DNA from: Aerococcaceae bacterium zg-252
GTDB lineage: Bacteria > Bacillota > Bacilli > Lactobacillales > Aerococcaceae
Direction of reading: 5' to 3'
DNA length: 64,000 bases
NCBI GenBank assembly: GCA_016237705.1
Contig: CP066204.1
Coordinates: 630,001 to 694,000 of the forward strand
Shown here one piece after another: positions 6,931 to 15,779 of the stretch (within the stretch, counting starts at the first letter, position 1; every line of letters starts with the position of its first letter). The position numbers and the translations under genes were made by a program. The notes under the pieces were generated by a model. The model saw only the letters and a list, made by a program, of their open reading frames with translations. It was not told the origin of the DNA and did no database searches.

Positions 6931-6934
6931 CATA

Positions 6935-7279
6935 ATGACACGATTTGAACAAATAGCAGAACTATTAAAAGAAATGCCAAATGCGACATATGAAGATATG
7001 GCTAGTGAATTGAATATCACTAAAGGATATGCAAAGACATTAATTAGTAATATGCGAAAACTAGGCATCATTGCTTCAAAAACAGTTGATGGCATTAGAG
7101 AGTTTGAAGTCTTTCCGGAAAAGATAAAACCACACAATCGAAAAACAGCCGCATGGACTAGAAAAGATTTAGCTGAACAATTACTTGATATTGTATTTGA
7201 AGCCTTAGAAGAAGAAACTCAAATGGAAAATATCATCAATGCAGGACATTTGATTATTAAATTAATGGATAGATTGTAG
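6935..7279 (+). CDS. Winged-helix DNA-binding protein
   Basis: A 114-aa protein. The first 70 residues look like a winged HTH (RFEQIAELLKEMPNATYEDM, then ASELNITKGYAKTLISNMRK) and an acidic helix follows. AAGGAG lies 12 nt before the ATG. It is probably an early regulator; no exact family can be named. Confidence 0.7.
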   Translation: MTRFEQIAELLKEMPNATYEDMASELNITKGYAKTLISNMRKLGIIASKTVDGIREFEVFPEKIKPHNRKTAAWTRKDLAEQLLDIVFEALEEETQMENIINAGHLIIKLMDRL

Positions 7280-7288
7280 GAGGTAAAT

Positions 7289-7780
7289 ATGAAACTTTAT
7301 GAATTAACTAATCTCTTTCATGATTTTACCGTCATGTTAGAACAAGCAGAAACCATTGAAGAAGTGGAAGCAGCGCAGATTGCATTACAAGGGATTGAAA
7401 TAACATTTGATGAAAAAGTTGAGAATATCGTTAAAATGATTAAAAACTTTGAAGGTGATGTACTAGCTTATAAAAATGAAGAAACAAAATTGAAAGCAAA
7501 AAGACAGTCAGCAGAGAATAAGGTTGAATCACTTAAATCGTACTTATTTAATAACATGGAGTTTTTAGGAAAAGAAAAAGTAAAAACAGAATTGTTTAAT
7601 GTTTCAATTAGAAATAATGCACCAAGTGTTGACCTTTATAACGAGGAAATTTTACCAGAAGCTTATTTAATTCCACTGGCTCCTAAAGTTGATAAAACAT
7701 CAATCAGAGATGCGCTAAAGCGTGGTGAAGAGGTTCCAGGTGCAAAATTGGTTAGAAGTCGATCATTACAAATTAGGTAG
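7289..7780 (+). CDS. Siphovirus Gp157-family protein
   Basis: A 163-aa protein matching the Gp157 family: an N-terminal coiled coil (about residues 30-90), then a short C-terminal domain ending VDKTSIRDALKRGEEVPGAK. Streptococcus thermophilus Gp157 has been linked to phage resistance; its activity is undefined. It is the first gene of the recombination and replication cassette, as in Sfi-type phages. Confidence 0.85.
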   Translation: MKLYELTNLFHDFTVMLEQAETIEEVEAAQIALQGIEITFDEKVENIVKMIKNFEGDVLAYKNEETKLKAKRQSAENKVESLKSYLFNNMEFLGKEKVKTELFNVSIRNNAPSVDLYNEEILPEAYLIPLAPKVDKTSIRDALKRGEEVPGAKLVRSRSLQIR

Positions 7781-7788
7781 GTGTATCA

Positions 7789-8478
7789 ATGAAAAGGATT
7801 AGAGCAGCAGATATAACAAGGTATCAACATTTTACATGCCTGATATATTCAGAACCAGGTAAAGGAAAAACCTCAATGATTAAATCATTAAAAGGTAAGT
7901 CGCTTGTTTGGTCTACTGATGGTATGTATAGCGTGTTAGAAGGAGAAGATAATGTTGAAATTTGGGAAATGGAACCCGAAAAACCATTAGCAGAAATGGA
8001 AAGTTTTTATAAGGATTTGAGATCAGAACATACGAAATTTGACAATATTATTATTGATAATTTATCAACATTCATAAAAATGTGGTTGAATGCTAAGGCG
8101 AAGGAAACAAAAAGCGGAATGCCGGAGTTAAAAGACTATGCTATTGTCGATAGAGTTATTTTTGATTTCATTGCCAGTTTAAAAAAATTCAAGAAGAATC
8201 TAATTTTATTTGCTCATGAAGAGCAAGTTGAAATCAAAAAGACAAACGGAGGAGTTTACACGCAGCATCGACCAATGATCCGTACGATAGATGCAATTAT
8301 GGGGATTATCCCGTTGGTAGGTAGATTAGTCGTGATTGAAAATTCAAACACTGGAGAAGAAGAACGCATTATTGTGATGCAACCTACGCAATCTACCCGA
8401 GCAAAAGACCAATTAATAGGACATTTAAAAACAATCAATCAAATGGAATTATTTCCATTGTTACAAAAAGGAGAATAA
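7789..8478 (+). CDS. Sak4-like AAA ATPase (AAA_24)
   Basis: A 229-aa RecA-fold ATPase. A Walker A-like SEPGKGKTS lies at residues 21-29, Walker B-like FDNIIIDNLS near 84-93, and LILFAHEE further on. The AAA_24/Sak4 group provides single-strand annealing in phages together with an SSB. The next gene encodes an SSB-like protein, which supports this role. Confidence 0.85.
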   Translation: MKRIRAADITRYQHFTCLIYSEPGKGKTSMIKSLKGKSLVWSTDGMYSVLEGEDNVEIWEMEPEKPLAEMESFYKDLRSEHTKFDNIIIDNLSTFIKMWLNAKAKETKSGMPELKDYAIVDRVIFDFIASLKKFKKNLILFAHEEQVEIKKTNGGVYTQHRPMIRTIDAIMGIIPLVGRLVVIENSNTGEEERIIVMQPTQSTRAKDQLIGHLKTINQMELFPLLQKGE

Positions 8479-8482
8479 AAAT

Positions 8483-8980
8483 ATGGGAATTTTAGATACA
8501 TTAAACAAAGTAAAAGCAGACGGATTTGATCCTAAAAAAGATAAAGTCAATAACGGCGGTAGATTAGAAAGTGGAGAGTATCCTATTCATATTGCTACTG
8601 TAGAACGTACTGCAGATAAAAGACAAAATGAAGTAGTAGATATTAAATTTGAAGTTATTAGCGGAGATTTTAAGGGACGATTTGAGTTTTTAAGATTGAA
8701 TTTCAATCCTGAACTACCAGATTTCGTATTGGAAACTAATGGGAAATTATTATTAAAAATTATCGAATTTACGGGATTAAGTCCTAAAAAATCTGATCTT
8801 GTAGACGAAGAAGCGATTACTGAACTATTGCAAAAAGCAATTGGTAAGCAATTTAAAATGACTTTAAAAATAACACCAAATAAAAATAATCCTGAATATC
8901 CTTATCGTAATTATGAATTTTCTTCATTAGATGAAAATCCTGATTTACCAGAAATAGAAGATGACGATTTACCGTTCTAA
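8483..8980 (+). CDS. DUF669 protein, probable phage SSB
   Basis: A 165-aa DUF669 protein. The central part is beta-rich (SGEYPIHIATVERT, VVDIKFEVISGDFKGR), compatible with an OB fold. It ends in an acidic tail with DDDLPF as the last six residues, almost the same as the tip of bacterial SSB that recruits partner proteins. Pairing with the Sak4-like ATPase 5 bp upstream also suggests single-strand binding. The SSB role is inferred. Confidence 0.8.
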   Translation: MGILDTLNKVKADGFDPKKDKVNNGGRLESGEYPIHIATVERTADKRQNEVVDIKFEVISGDFKGRFEFLRLNFNPELPDFVLETNGKLLLKIIEFTGLSPKKSDLVDEEAITELLQKAIGKQFKMTLKITPNKNNPEYPYRNYEFSSLDENPDLPEIEDDDLPF

Positions 8981-8984
8981 TCAA

Positions 8985-9210
8985 GGTTACAAAAATGGTT
9001 ACAAGCGACTTTGTGAAATTTTCAGAAAACAGTGACAAACATTGATATAACAACGTTTGCTTAAGGTTACAAAAAAAGTTACAAAGTAGGTTACAAAAGT
9101 CAGAAAATAACCAAAAATCGTTGAATTTGGGTAGAAATCCTGTAACTGTAACCTACTTTGTAACCAAGTTTGTAACCAATTCAGCCTTGATAAATCAACA
9201 TTTGTTACAA
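8985..9210. repeat. Iteron array, candidate phage replication origin
   Basis: The gene-free stretch 8981-9347 carries repeated GGTTACAAA-type elements. Plus-strand copies are at 8985-8993, 8997-9005, 9065-9073, 9077-9085 and 9089-9097. Minus-strand copies (TTTGTAACC or TGTAACC) are at 9147-9153, 9157-9165 and 9169-9177, with a palindromic TTTGTTACAAAGTTAC near 9200. The array ends just before the primase-like gene. Repeats bound by an initiator are typical of theta-replicating phages and plasmids; origin function is inferred. Confidence 0.75.
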
Positions 9211-9260
9211 AGTTACGTCCATATATACTATTTTAGAGATTTTATAAAATGAAAAATTTT

Positions 9261-9292
9261 ATCCCCCGACCTATTTCACAAAGTCAGGGGAT
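9261..9292. other. Strong hairpin at the edge of the origin region
   Basis: ATCCCCCGAC pairs with GTCAGGGGAT (one mismatch) around a 12-nt loop. It lies between the iterons and the likely GTG start of the primase-like gene. It could be part of the origin or a leader structure controlling the next gene. Confidence 0.6.
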
Positions 9293-9347
9293 AATAAAAA
9301 CTGATTTATTTAAGTTGATTATAACAGAAAGGAGGAATAGGTTCAAG

Positions 9348-11159
9348 GTGTCAGAAATAATTTTTGAAAAAGCTCAAAAAAATTTAAAGCTGATTTACGA
9401 TCGATTACAGAGCAGCAATGCGGGTAGAGTGACCAATAGTCAAGATGTTTTATTCTTAGCAATTGGCGGATACAATCGTACATTTGATTTATTGATAAGC
9501 ATGGGAGTTGAAAGAGATCAGATTGCTACTTTTTCTAGCTTGAATTTGAGTACTGATTTTTTAAGAGAAACGCACCTAAAAAAAGTAGTATACATCAAAA
9601 AGTTAAATTATGTCACCGGTGTAATGAAAACTGCTTCTTTCGCAAAAAAACAATTGGATTTAAAGGTTGCTGAAAGTTTTCAAGAGTCAATGATGGTTTA
9701 TAAAGATGCGACTAGAAGAATTAAATTAGGGAAAGAAGATCATGATTGGATTAAACCTAATGTGGTTATTTTAGATGACCAATCATTGAATTTACAATTT
9801 GATGGCTATCGATTTTTTTATCAACAAAACTTTGGTTTTTGTCAAATGAGAAATCGGAACGCAGAACCTTGGAAAATCATACACGAAATAAAAACATGTC
9901 AAGCGAGCGATTTTTTAAAGTTTGTATTATATCAAGATCATCATACTGATGAAACAGCGGTAATGGATGCATTAGATCGATTGAAGGTTTTTCCTGCGAG
10001 GATTGTTGAAAATTATTGGTATTACAAACCGACGGAATTTAAAAAAATATTGGGTTCTAATGAACTAGTTAGAGCAATGAAGGAGTTACCCGAATTAGGA
10101 GTAACACAACTACAATCTAACAAGAAAATAGGGAATGAGAATGCTAGGTGGGTAGTCGTACCTGAACATGCATTTGACTTCAAAGGATTCAGTTACTTTG
10201 ATGAAGAAGATATATTTAAACTAGAATTAGATGCAGAAGAAGAGCAAGAGAAACTAGAGGCATATAAACAGGAACAATTACTACAATCAGTCATTACTGT
10301 AGAATTTCCACTAAACTTCAAGTTTGGAGTAGTAGGAAATGAATTAATCCACAGTCCAGTGGAAACACTTCAAACATTTCTAGCGGATGTTGATGCAGTT
10401 GAGATGGATGAAGTGAACGGTATTTCCTTATTGGATGGTGCTACAACTGAGCAGGAATATAAAGCGATTAAAAAACATCGTTTAGCCTATTTCTTAGATG
10501 GAGAATACAAAGACAATATTCGAGACGATAAAAACTATTTGGGTGGTAGGAGATTACTGTCGATTGATATTGATGAGGGAGATTATTCAAGAGAAGAAAT
10601 TGAAGCGAAACTTCAACAACAAAACTTATTTGGTTTAGTTTATCCTACTGCAAAATATTATTTTAATCAGTCGAAACGTTGGAGAATAATCTTAGTAGCA
10701 GATATTCAATTATCAAAAGAGGATTACCGTAATACGATAACAGGGCTAGCAAAAATGCTGAATTTAGATATTGATGAATCGTCTAAAAAAGTATCTCAAT
10801 TAATGGGATATCCACTTAAAAGAAGTGATGTATCGATTGTTATTGGAACGATGGTTAATATTGAACAATTCCGACCTAAAGAAAATGTCGTTACGATGAA
10901 GGAATGGAACGCTAAAAAATCATTGTTAGATTTTAATCATAAGCAGGCAATGATGATTAAGAATGCGCTAAGCAATGGTGTTCAAAAAGGTCAAAGAAAT
11001 GAAACTTATTATCAGTCAGTTTTATTTTTAAAAGACACATTAGGAAATGCAGAATTGTCAAAATGGCATGAAGAAGCGGCAGAATTGCTGATAAAGATTA
11101 AAGAAAGAATGTTAATTGATGGATTAACACAGAAAGAGGTAGATTTGATTTGCAGATAA
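9348..11159 (+). CDS. AEP-like replication primase
   Basis: A 603-aa replication protein. The C-terminal half has archaeo-eukaryotic primase traits: RRLLSIDIDEGD near residue 402 (metal-binding DxD) and SKRWRIILVAD near 442. A PriCT-like end follows (GVQKGQRNETYYQSVLFLKD). The N-terminal 330 residues are unassigned. The GTG at 9348 is chosen because AAAGGAGG lies 12 nt upstream; an in-frame ATG at 9249 has no clear site and would translate the hairpin at 9261-9292. It directly follows the iterons and precedes a helicase, so initiator/primase is the likely job. Confidence 0.7.
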   Translation: MSEIIFEKAQKNLKLIYDRLQSSNAGRVTNSQDVLFLAIGGYNRTFDLLISMGVERDQIATFSSLNLSTDFLRETHLKKVVYIKKLNYVTGVMKTASFAKKQLDLKVAESFQESMMVYKDATRRIKLGKEDHDWIKPNVVILDDQSLNLQFDGYRFFYQQNFGFCQMRNRNAEPWKIIHEIKTCQASDFLKFVLYQDHHTDETAVMDALDRLKVFPARIVENYWYYKPTEFKKILGSNELVRAMKELPELGVTQLQSNKKIGNENARWVVVPEHAFDFKGFSYFDEEDIFKLELDAEEEQEKLEAYKQEQLLQSVITVEFPLNFKFGVVGNELIHSPVETLQTFLADVDAVEMDEVNGISLLDGATTEQEYKAIKKHRLAYFLDGEYKDNIRDDKNYLGGRRLLSIDIDEGDYSREEIEAKLQQQNLFGLVYPTAKYYFNQSKRWRIILVADIQLSKEDYRNTITGLAKMLNLDIDESSKKVSQLMGYPLKRSDVSIVIGTMVNIEQFRPKENVVTMKEWNAKKSLLDFNHKQAMMIKNALSNGVQKGQRNETYYQSVLFLKDTLGNAELSKWHEEAAELLIKIKERMLIDGLTQKEVDLICR

Positions 11160-12634
11160 TAGATTTTTCGCAGTCAATTAGGGATAACATTGAAAGAACA
11201 TATACTTTCGCATATGTAAAAAATGCTTTTTCGTATGAAGGTAAGCCTGAAACATACGATGCTGAAAAGTTCTTTTTAATGTATTTAGAAGATGAACCGT
11301 TCGATGCTTTTTTGGCATTAGATGGATTTGCATTTAAGCGGACAAAACAAACATTAGACCGGTATGGAATTCGTTATACACAAGATCAGGAAAGACGAGC
11401 AAAAGTCTACCAAGATGTGACAGAACGCATGCAAAAGGAACGAAGTGATTTTATTTCAATGTATGTCGAAAATTTCGATAAAACAGGAATTGTGTTATAT
11501 AAAGATCCTTATGTAATCACAACAGAAACAACAATCAAGGCGCATGAGGCGATGGACAGATTGCCGGTTAAACAGAAAACAACTTTGACTATTTATAAGC
11601 ATCGAATTAATCCGATGTTAAAGGCTTCAAGAGAACAAATGAATGCAGTTAGGGTATGTATTGAAAATAAAATTTCGTGTTTGATTGGTGGTGCAGGTAC
11701 TGGAAAATCCTTTGTAACTGCAACGATCATCGACCAATTATTAGCAAATGGGAAAAAAGTTGTCATTCTTGCACCAACACACAAAGCGAGAGAATCATTG
11801 CAAAAAAAAATAGATAAAGGAACTGTACGAACTATTCACAGTTTTGTTCACAATCCTGATCCATGCGATGCAATTGTCATTGATGAATCGGGGATGTTAT
11901 CGACTCCTTTATTTAAAAAGTTGATGGATAATTGGACGGGACAACATTTGGTGTTTGTTGGAGATAAAAATCAATTACCGCCTATTGAATATGGGCGACC
12001 ATTTGAACGATTACAAAAAGAATGTGTCGTTGCAGAGTTAAAAGATAACAAGCGATCAGAAGCACCTGAAATTGTCGCATTGGGTAGAGAAATATTAGGA
12101 GAGCCACAAAATGCAAATATGAATCACGATCATATTGAAGTAGTTTCGACAATTGATGAAGCATTTAATCGGGGTGCAGAAGTATTGCTTACATTTACCA
12201 ATAATGATGTAAAAGAAACTAATCAATCTCAACGAGTAAAAAATGGGAAACCAGCCATACATCCTGATTTTTCAATTGGAGATAAGATAATTGCAAAAAC
12301 CAATGATAAAAATCGCTTTTTTAACGGACAACTTTTTGAAATTATAGATTTCGATGTCATTCAAAAAATAGATAATGGAGAGTATGTGACATTAAAATCG
12401 GACAAAGATTTATTGTTTAACTTTGATTTAGCATATGGTTTAACCATTCATAAATCACAAGGTAGTGAGTGGGATGTTGTTGCTTATAAACCTAGTGATA
12501 AAGATACTACTAATTTAGCATATGTTGCCGTAACGAGAGCAAAAAAACATTTAATTATCGTTGGGGAAGGATTAAAAAATGAATATTTACCAGAAAAAGC
12601 ATGGAGACAATTGAATGAAATTAATCGCATTTGA
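11150..12634 (+). CDS. SF1 DNA helicase (RecD/Dda-like)
   Basis: A 494-aa helicase: GGAGTGKS (Walker A, near residue 180), VIDESGM (motif II, near 242), VGDKNQLPPI (motif III), TIHKSQGSEWD (motif V) and YVAVTRAKKHLIIVG (motif VI). These are SF1B RecD2/Dda features. The first 150 residues are unassigned. It starts with TTG, overlapping the primase-like gene by 10 bp, so the two are coupled and probably act together at the fork. Confidence 0.9.
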   Translation: MQIIDFSQSIRDNIERTYTFAYVKNAFSYEGKPETYDAEKFFLMYLEDEPFDAFLALDGFAFKRTKQTLDRYGIRYTQDQERRAKVYQDVTERMQKERSDFISMYVENFDKTGIVLYKDPYVITTETTIKAHEAMDRLPVKQKTTLTIYKHRINPMLKASREQMNAVRVCIENKISCLIGGAGTGKSFVTATIIDQLLANGKKVVILAPTHKARESLQKKIDKGTVRTIHSFVHNPDPCDAIVIDESGMLSTPLFKKLMDNWTGQHLVFVGDKNQLPPIEYGRPFERLQKECVVAELKDNKRSEAPEIVALGREILGEPQNANMNHDHIEVVSTIDEAFNRGAEVLLTFTNNDVKETNQSQRVKNGKPAIHPDFSIGDKIIAKTNDKNRFFNGQLFEIIDFDVIQKIDNGEYVTLKSDKDLLFNFDLAYGLTIHKSQGSEWDVVAYKPSDKDTTNLAYVAVTRAKKHLIIVGEGLKNEYLPEKAWRQLNEINRI

Positions 12635-13073
12635 TCAGTCCACCACTGCAACTGGTTGGTGTGTAATGGAAATGGGTTCAATGGATATTGTTGACTTTGG
12701 GGTAATTAAACCTCAAGGTCACACCAATGAACGGATTAGAAAAACGATAAAAAAATGTATTTCGTTATGCAAAACACATGAAGTAACCTTTGTATTTATT
12801 GAAGGTGTACAAGTTCAAAAAAATCCAGTGGTTTATGAAATTTTAGCAAAGCTTTGTGGCACATTGGAAATTTGTTTAGAAGAAAAAGGCTATTTAGTCA
12901 ATATTATTAAAGCGGCTGAATGGAGGAAAAGGGTAGGAATAAAAAATAAAAACAGAGCCCAAGTTAAAAATGATGCAAAAGAATTAGTAGAAAAACTTTA
13001 CGAGATTAAACCTAGTGAGGATGAGTGTGAAGCTATCTTGTTTGCTAGAGCATTTGCGAAAAGTGAGGGGTAA
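12615..13073 (+). CDS. RuvC-like Holliday junction resolvase
   Basis: A 152-aa RNase H-fold nuclease. The acidic residues fit RuvC: Asp7 in AFDQSTTATGW, Glu in FIEGVQVQKNP and the C-terminal SEDECEAILFARAFA. GGAGA lies 7 nt before the ATG and it overlaps the helicase gene. Phage RuvC-like enzymes resolve branched DNA before packaging. Confidence 0.88.
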   Translation: MKLIAFDQSTTATGWCVMEMGSMDIVDFGVIKPQGHTNERIRKTIKKCISLCKTHEVTFVFIEGVQVQKNPVVYEILAKLCGTLEICLEEKGYLVNIIKAAEWRKRVGIKNKNRAQVKNDAKELVEKLYEIKPSEDECEAILFARAFAKSEG

Positions 13074-13076
13074 AAA

Positions 13077-13559
13077 ATGAACGATTTAGTAAACAAAGTC
13101 ATTGGATGGCATGAAGAAAAACAGACGAACGATATTGAAAAGCAGTCATTATATTTACTCGCAGAATTTGGCGAGTTCGTGGGTGCTTATCTGAAAGGCG
13201 ATAGAGCAGAAATGATTGACGGGCTTGGTGATACGTTGGTGGTGCTGATTGGTTTGGCGCATTGGACGGGGAGCAAGTTGGATTGGGATTTGGAATTAGA
13301 TAAGGCTCTTCCAGCATTAAGTTCGAATGAACGGATTGCATTTGGTACTAAAATATTGAGCAGTATTCAAATGAATAATGTAGTGTTAATGCAAGGTTGT
13401 CCCGATGCTTTTTTTAACAAATTCTTGAAAGATTTGCACGGTATCGCCTTATCCCTAAATTTAAACCTAAAAGACTGCTTGCAGTCGGCTTATGATGTGA
13501 TTTCAAAGCGTACAGGTAAGACGGTTGACGGTGTGTTTATTAAGGACGGTGAAGCGTAA
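13077..13559 (+). CDS. MazG-like nucleotide pyrophosphohydrolase
   Basis: A 160-aa all-alpha protein with the MazG/dUTPase-2 metal pattern: LLAEFGEFVGAYLKGD (ExxE) then MIDGLGDTLVVLIG (D and D). The C-terminal 60 residues are an extension. It probably hydrolyses (d)NTPs or alarmones; the substrate cannot be read from sequence. Its stop overlaps the start of the NrdH gene. Confidence 0.82.
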   Translation: MNDLVNKVIGWHEEKQTNDIEKQSLYLLAEFGEFVGAYLKGDRAEMIDGLGDTLVVLIGLAHWTGSKLDWDLELDKALPALSSNERIAFGTKILSSIQMNNVVLMQGCPDAFFNKFLKDLHGIALSLNLNLKDCLQSAYDVISKRTGKTVDGVFIKDGEA

Positions 13560-13801
13560 TGAAAGTGATAGTTTATACAAAAGACAATTGCATTCAGTGC
13601 TATCATACGAAAAAGTTTCTGGATGATAATGAGATTCCGTACATTTTGATTAACGTGACAAATAATGAAGCAGCGACAAACGAATTGAAAGAGCACAAAT
13701 TCGGCAGTTTGCCTGTTGTAGTGCCTGGGTCATTTGATAAGGCGTGGGCTGGGTTTCAGCCTGACAGTTTGGAAAAATTGGTGGAGCAATGGAAGAAGTA
13801 A
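13559..13801 (+). CDS. Phage NrdH-like redoxin
   Basis: An 80-aa glutaredoxin-fold protein with active site CIQC (residues 11-14) and the NrdH end pattern GSLPVVV and FQPDSLEKL. NrdH donates electrons to class Ib ribonucleotide reductase. The phage lacks the reductase, so it would serve the host enzyme. The host's own NrdH (53688-53918, CMQC) is related but clearly different. Confidence 0.92.
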   Translation: MKVIVYTKDNCIQCYHTKKFLDDNEIPYILINVTNNEAATNELKEHKFGSLPVVVPGSFDKAWAGFQPDSLEKLVEQWKK

Positions 13802-14343
13802 AGACGGGATATATCGTTGAATATAAGAACGAGCCAGCAAAGGTTATATCGGTGTTGGTGAATACGTGCGTGATACAGGTAAACGACCATCGCAAGACGG
13901 TTCGGTTAAGTGAAGTCCGAATATTAAGTCGTGATTATAATACGGATGTTAGAACGCTGCAAGTTTGTAAAAAGTGCAATCAGATTAAACTACCTGATGA
14001 ATTTTCACGGCAGAGAGGTAATAAGCTACGTAACATTTGTACGGAGTGCTGGGGCAAGAATATCAGTGAGAAGAAGGCACAGAAAGCGGACAAGGCAGGA
14101 CAAAGCGAGACAGAACATGATATGAAACAACAGGATAACGTGAATAGTCCACAACACTACGTTGGTAGTAACGGTATTGAAGTTAAAGATGTGTTGGAGG
14201 GTTTTGTTAAATCTTTAACGGGGATAACAGCGCATCGCTGGTGTTCGGCTGTTGAATATTTATTGCGTGCTTATGAAAAAAATGGTGTGGAAGATTTGAA
14301 AAAGGCAGTAAAAAATATCAATTGGCTCATTGAGGAGAAGTAA
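13789..14343 (+). CDS. DUF3310 protein with N-terminal zinc motif
   Basis: A 184-aa protein in two parts. Residues about 1-100 end in a CKKC-x20-CTEC pattern suited to binding zinc. The C-terminal 75 residues are DUF3310 (VNSPQHY, GIEVKDVLEGF, HRWCSAVEYLLRAYEKNG), a common phage domain of unknown function. It overlaps the NrdH gene by 13 bp, and only GGAG a few bases upstream serves as ribosome-binding site. Confidence 0.8.
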   Translation: MEEVKTGYIVEYKNEPAKVISVLVNTCVIQVNDHRKTVRLSEVRILSRDYNTDVRTLQVCKKCNQIKLPDEFSRQRGNKLRNICTECWGKNISEKKAQKADKAGQSETEHDMKQQDNVNSPQHYVGSNGIEVKDVLEGFVKSLTGITAHRWCSAVEYLLRAYEKNGVEDLKKAVKNINWLIEEK

Positions 14344-14347
14344 AACG

Positions 14348-14593
14348 ATGAAAAATTGTTTAAAGGAAATCAGAGAAGAATATAATTTATCGCCAAAAGA
14401 ATTAGCTGATTTATTGGGAATAGAAAAAAGAACGGTTTCTAATATCGAAACAGGGAAAGCTAGCTTTAGTTTAGATACAGCAATCAAGATTTGCGATTTA
14501 TTCGGTATCACGATTGATGAATTGATTGATAGACGTGTACCAGAGCCGTCGGAAGAATTGTTGGAGTTTGTGGAGGGGAAAGAGAATGTGTAA
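14348..14593 (+). CDS. XRE-family HTH regulator
   Basis: An 81-aa protein: a complete XRE domain (EIREEYNLSPKELADLLGIE, KRTVSNIETGKASFSLDTAI) plus an acidic tail. The ATG at 14348 has GAGGAGAAG upstream. It may modulate expression of the middle genes; the target is unknown. Confidence 0.82.
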   Translation: MKNCLKEIREEYNLSPKELADLLGIEKRTVSNIETGKASFSLDTAIKICDLFGITIDELIDRRVPEPSEELLEFVEGKENV

Positions 14594-14834
14594 ATCATTA
14601 AGCGTAGAGTATGTTAATGAGCAGATTGAGGAATGGGGAAAAATCGAAGAATACGACGATGGTATTTCTTATTGTCCTTATTGTGGATATGCTCATGAAT
14701 TGGATTGTGAGGATTGGCAGGAAACTTTTGAAGATGAAACGCAATGTTGTGAATGCGGCAAAAGCTATCTTGAATCTATCGAGCTTGATTGTCGCAGATA
14801 TACAACGACAAAGCGATTGGAAGTGGTGGAGTAG
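14586..14834 (+). CDS. Small zinc-ribbon protein
   Basis: An 82-aa acidic protein with two cysteine pairs, CPYCGY and CCECGK, about 30 residues apart: a zinc ribbon. GGAGGGGAAAGAG precedes the ATG, which overlaps the upstream gene by 8 bp. The function is unknown. Confidence 0.75.
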   Translation: MCKSLSVEYVNEQIEEWGKIEEYDDGISYCPYCGYAHELDCEDWQETFEDETQCCECGKSYLESIELDCRRYTTTKRLEVVE

Positions 14835-15116
14835 ATGAGCGATAAATATTACAAATGGTCGTTTATATTTATGATAGTTGCTATTATTTGTGTTACGATT
14901 ACTGAAATTTTAAAAAACGAACAACAGCCAGCACCAGAACATGACCCCTTTGTGGAACAGATAGAACAAGCAAAAGGCAAACCTGTTTTGGTACAAACGG
15001 TTAAATACGGTGACGATGTGCGACCGCATATGGCTCAGACATATTGTCAGTTACTGCCGTTTAAACGTCATATTGAAGATAATCAGATTTATTGTTGGAC
15101 GGAAGTTCATGAATAA
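14835..15116 (+). CDS. Membrane-anchored small phage protein
   Basis: A 93-aa protein with one N-terminal membrane segment (WSFIFMIVAIICVTI) and a soluble remainder containing two cysteines. It starts right after the previous stop codon. No family is recognised. Confidence 0.65.
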   Translation: MSDKYYKWSFIFMIVAIICVTITEILKNEQQPAPEHDPFVEQIEQAKGKPVLVQTVKYGDDVRPHMAQTYCQLLPFKRHIEDNQIYCWTEVHE

Positions 15117-15140
15117 AGAACGGCAGTTTTAGGAGGATGA

Positions 15141-15779
15141 ATGGTTTTAAAAGTTTTAGAAGCATTTGCTGGCATTGGAACGCAAAGAATGGCATTAAGA
15201 AATTTAGGAATACCGCATGAGGTTGTAGCTATTTTCGAAATTGATAAATTTGCAATTAAAAGTTATGAAGCAATTCATGGCAAGGCTTTAAATTTAGGTG
15301 ATATTAGCAAGATTAAAGAAGATGATATACCAGAGCATGATTTGTTTACTTATAGTTTTCCTTGCCAGGATATTTCTTTGGCAGGCTATCAAAAAGGATT
15401 ATCTCAAGGAAGCAAAACACGTTCATCATTATTATGGGAATGTAAACGGGTGATTGAATCTAAAAAACCTAAATATTTGCTTATGGAAAATGTAAAAAAT
15501 CTTGTTGGTAAAAAATTTAAAACAGATTTTGATAAATGGTTAGAATATTTGGAATCGTTAGGATATACGAATTACTGGCAAGTATTAAATGCTAAAGATT
15601 ATGGTGTACCACAAAATAGAGAACGTGTGTTTTGTGTAAGTATTTTAGGAGAACATAAGGGATTTGAGTTTCCAACTGGAGAACCACTCACAATTCGATT
15701 AAAAGATGTTTTAGAAGACGAAGTAGACGAAAAATTTTATTTATCAGAGGAGAGGGTTAAACAATTAGTATGGAAATAA
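15141..15779 (+). CDS. C5-cytosine methyltransferase, N-terminal subunit
   Basis: A 212-aa catalytic half of a DNA (cytosine-5) methyltransferase. Motif I FAGIGTQRMAL (AdoMet binding), motif IV SFPCQDISLAG with the catalytic Cys, motif VI ENVKNL and motif VIII QNRERVF are present. Target recognition and motifs IX-X are missing and lie in the next gene, in the -1 frame with a 10-bp overlap. AGGAGG precedes the ATG. With no cognate nuclease nearby, it is probably an orphan enzyme protecting phage DNA from restriction. Confidence 0.9.
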   Translation: MVLKVLEAFAGIGTQRMALRNLGIPHEVVAIFEIDKFAIKSYEAIHGKALNLGDISKIKEDDIPEHDLFTYSFPCQDISLAGYQKGLSQGSKTRSSLLWECKRVIESKKPKYLLMENVKNLVGKKFKTDFDKWLEYLESLGYTNYWQVLNAKDYGVPQNRERVFCVSILGEHKGFEFPTGEPLTIRLKDVLEDEVDEKFYLSEERVKQLVWK

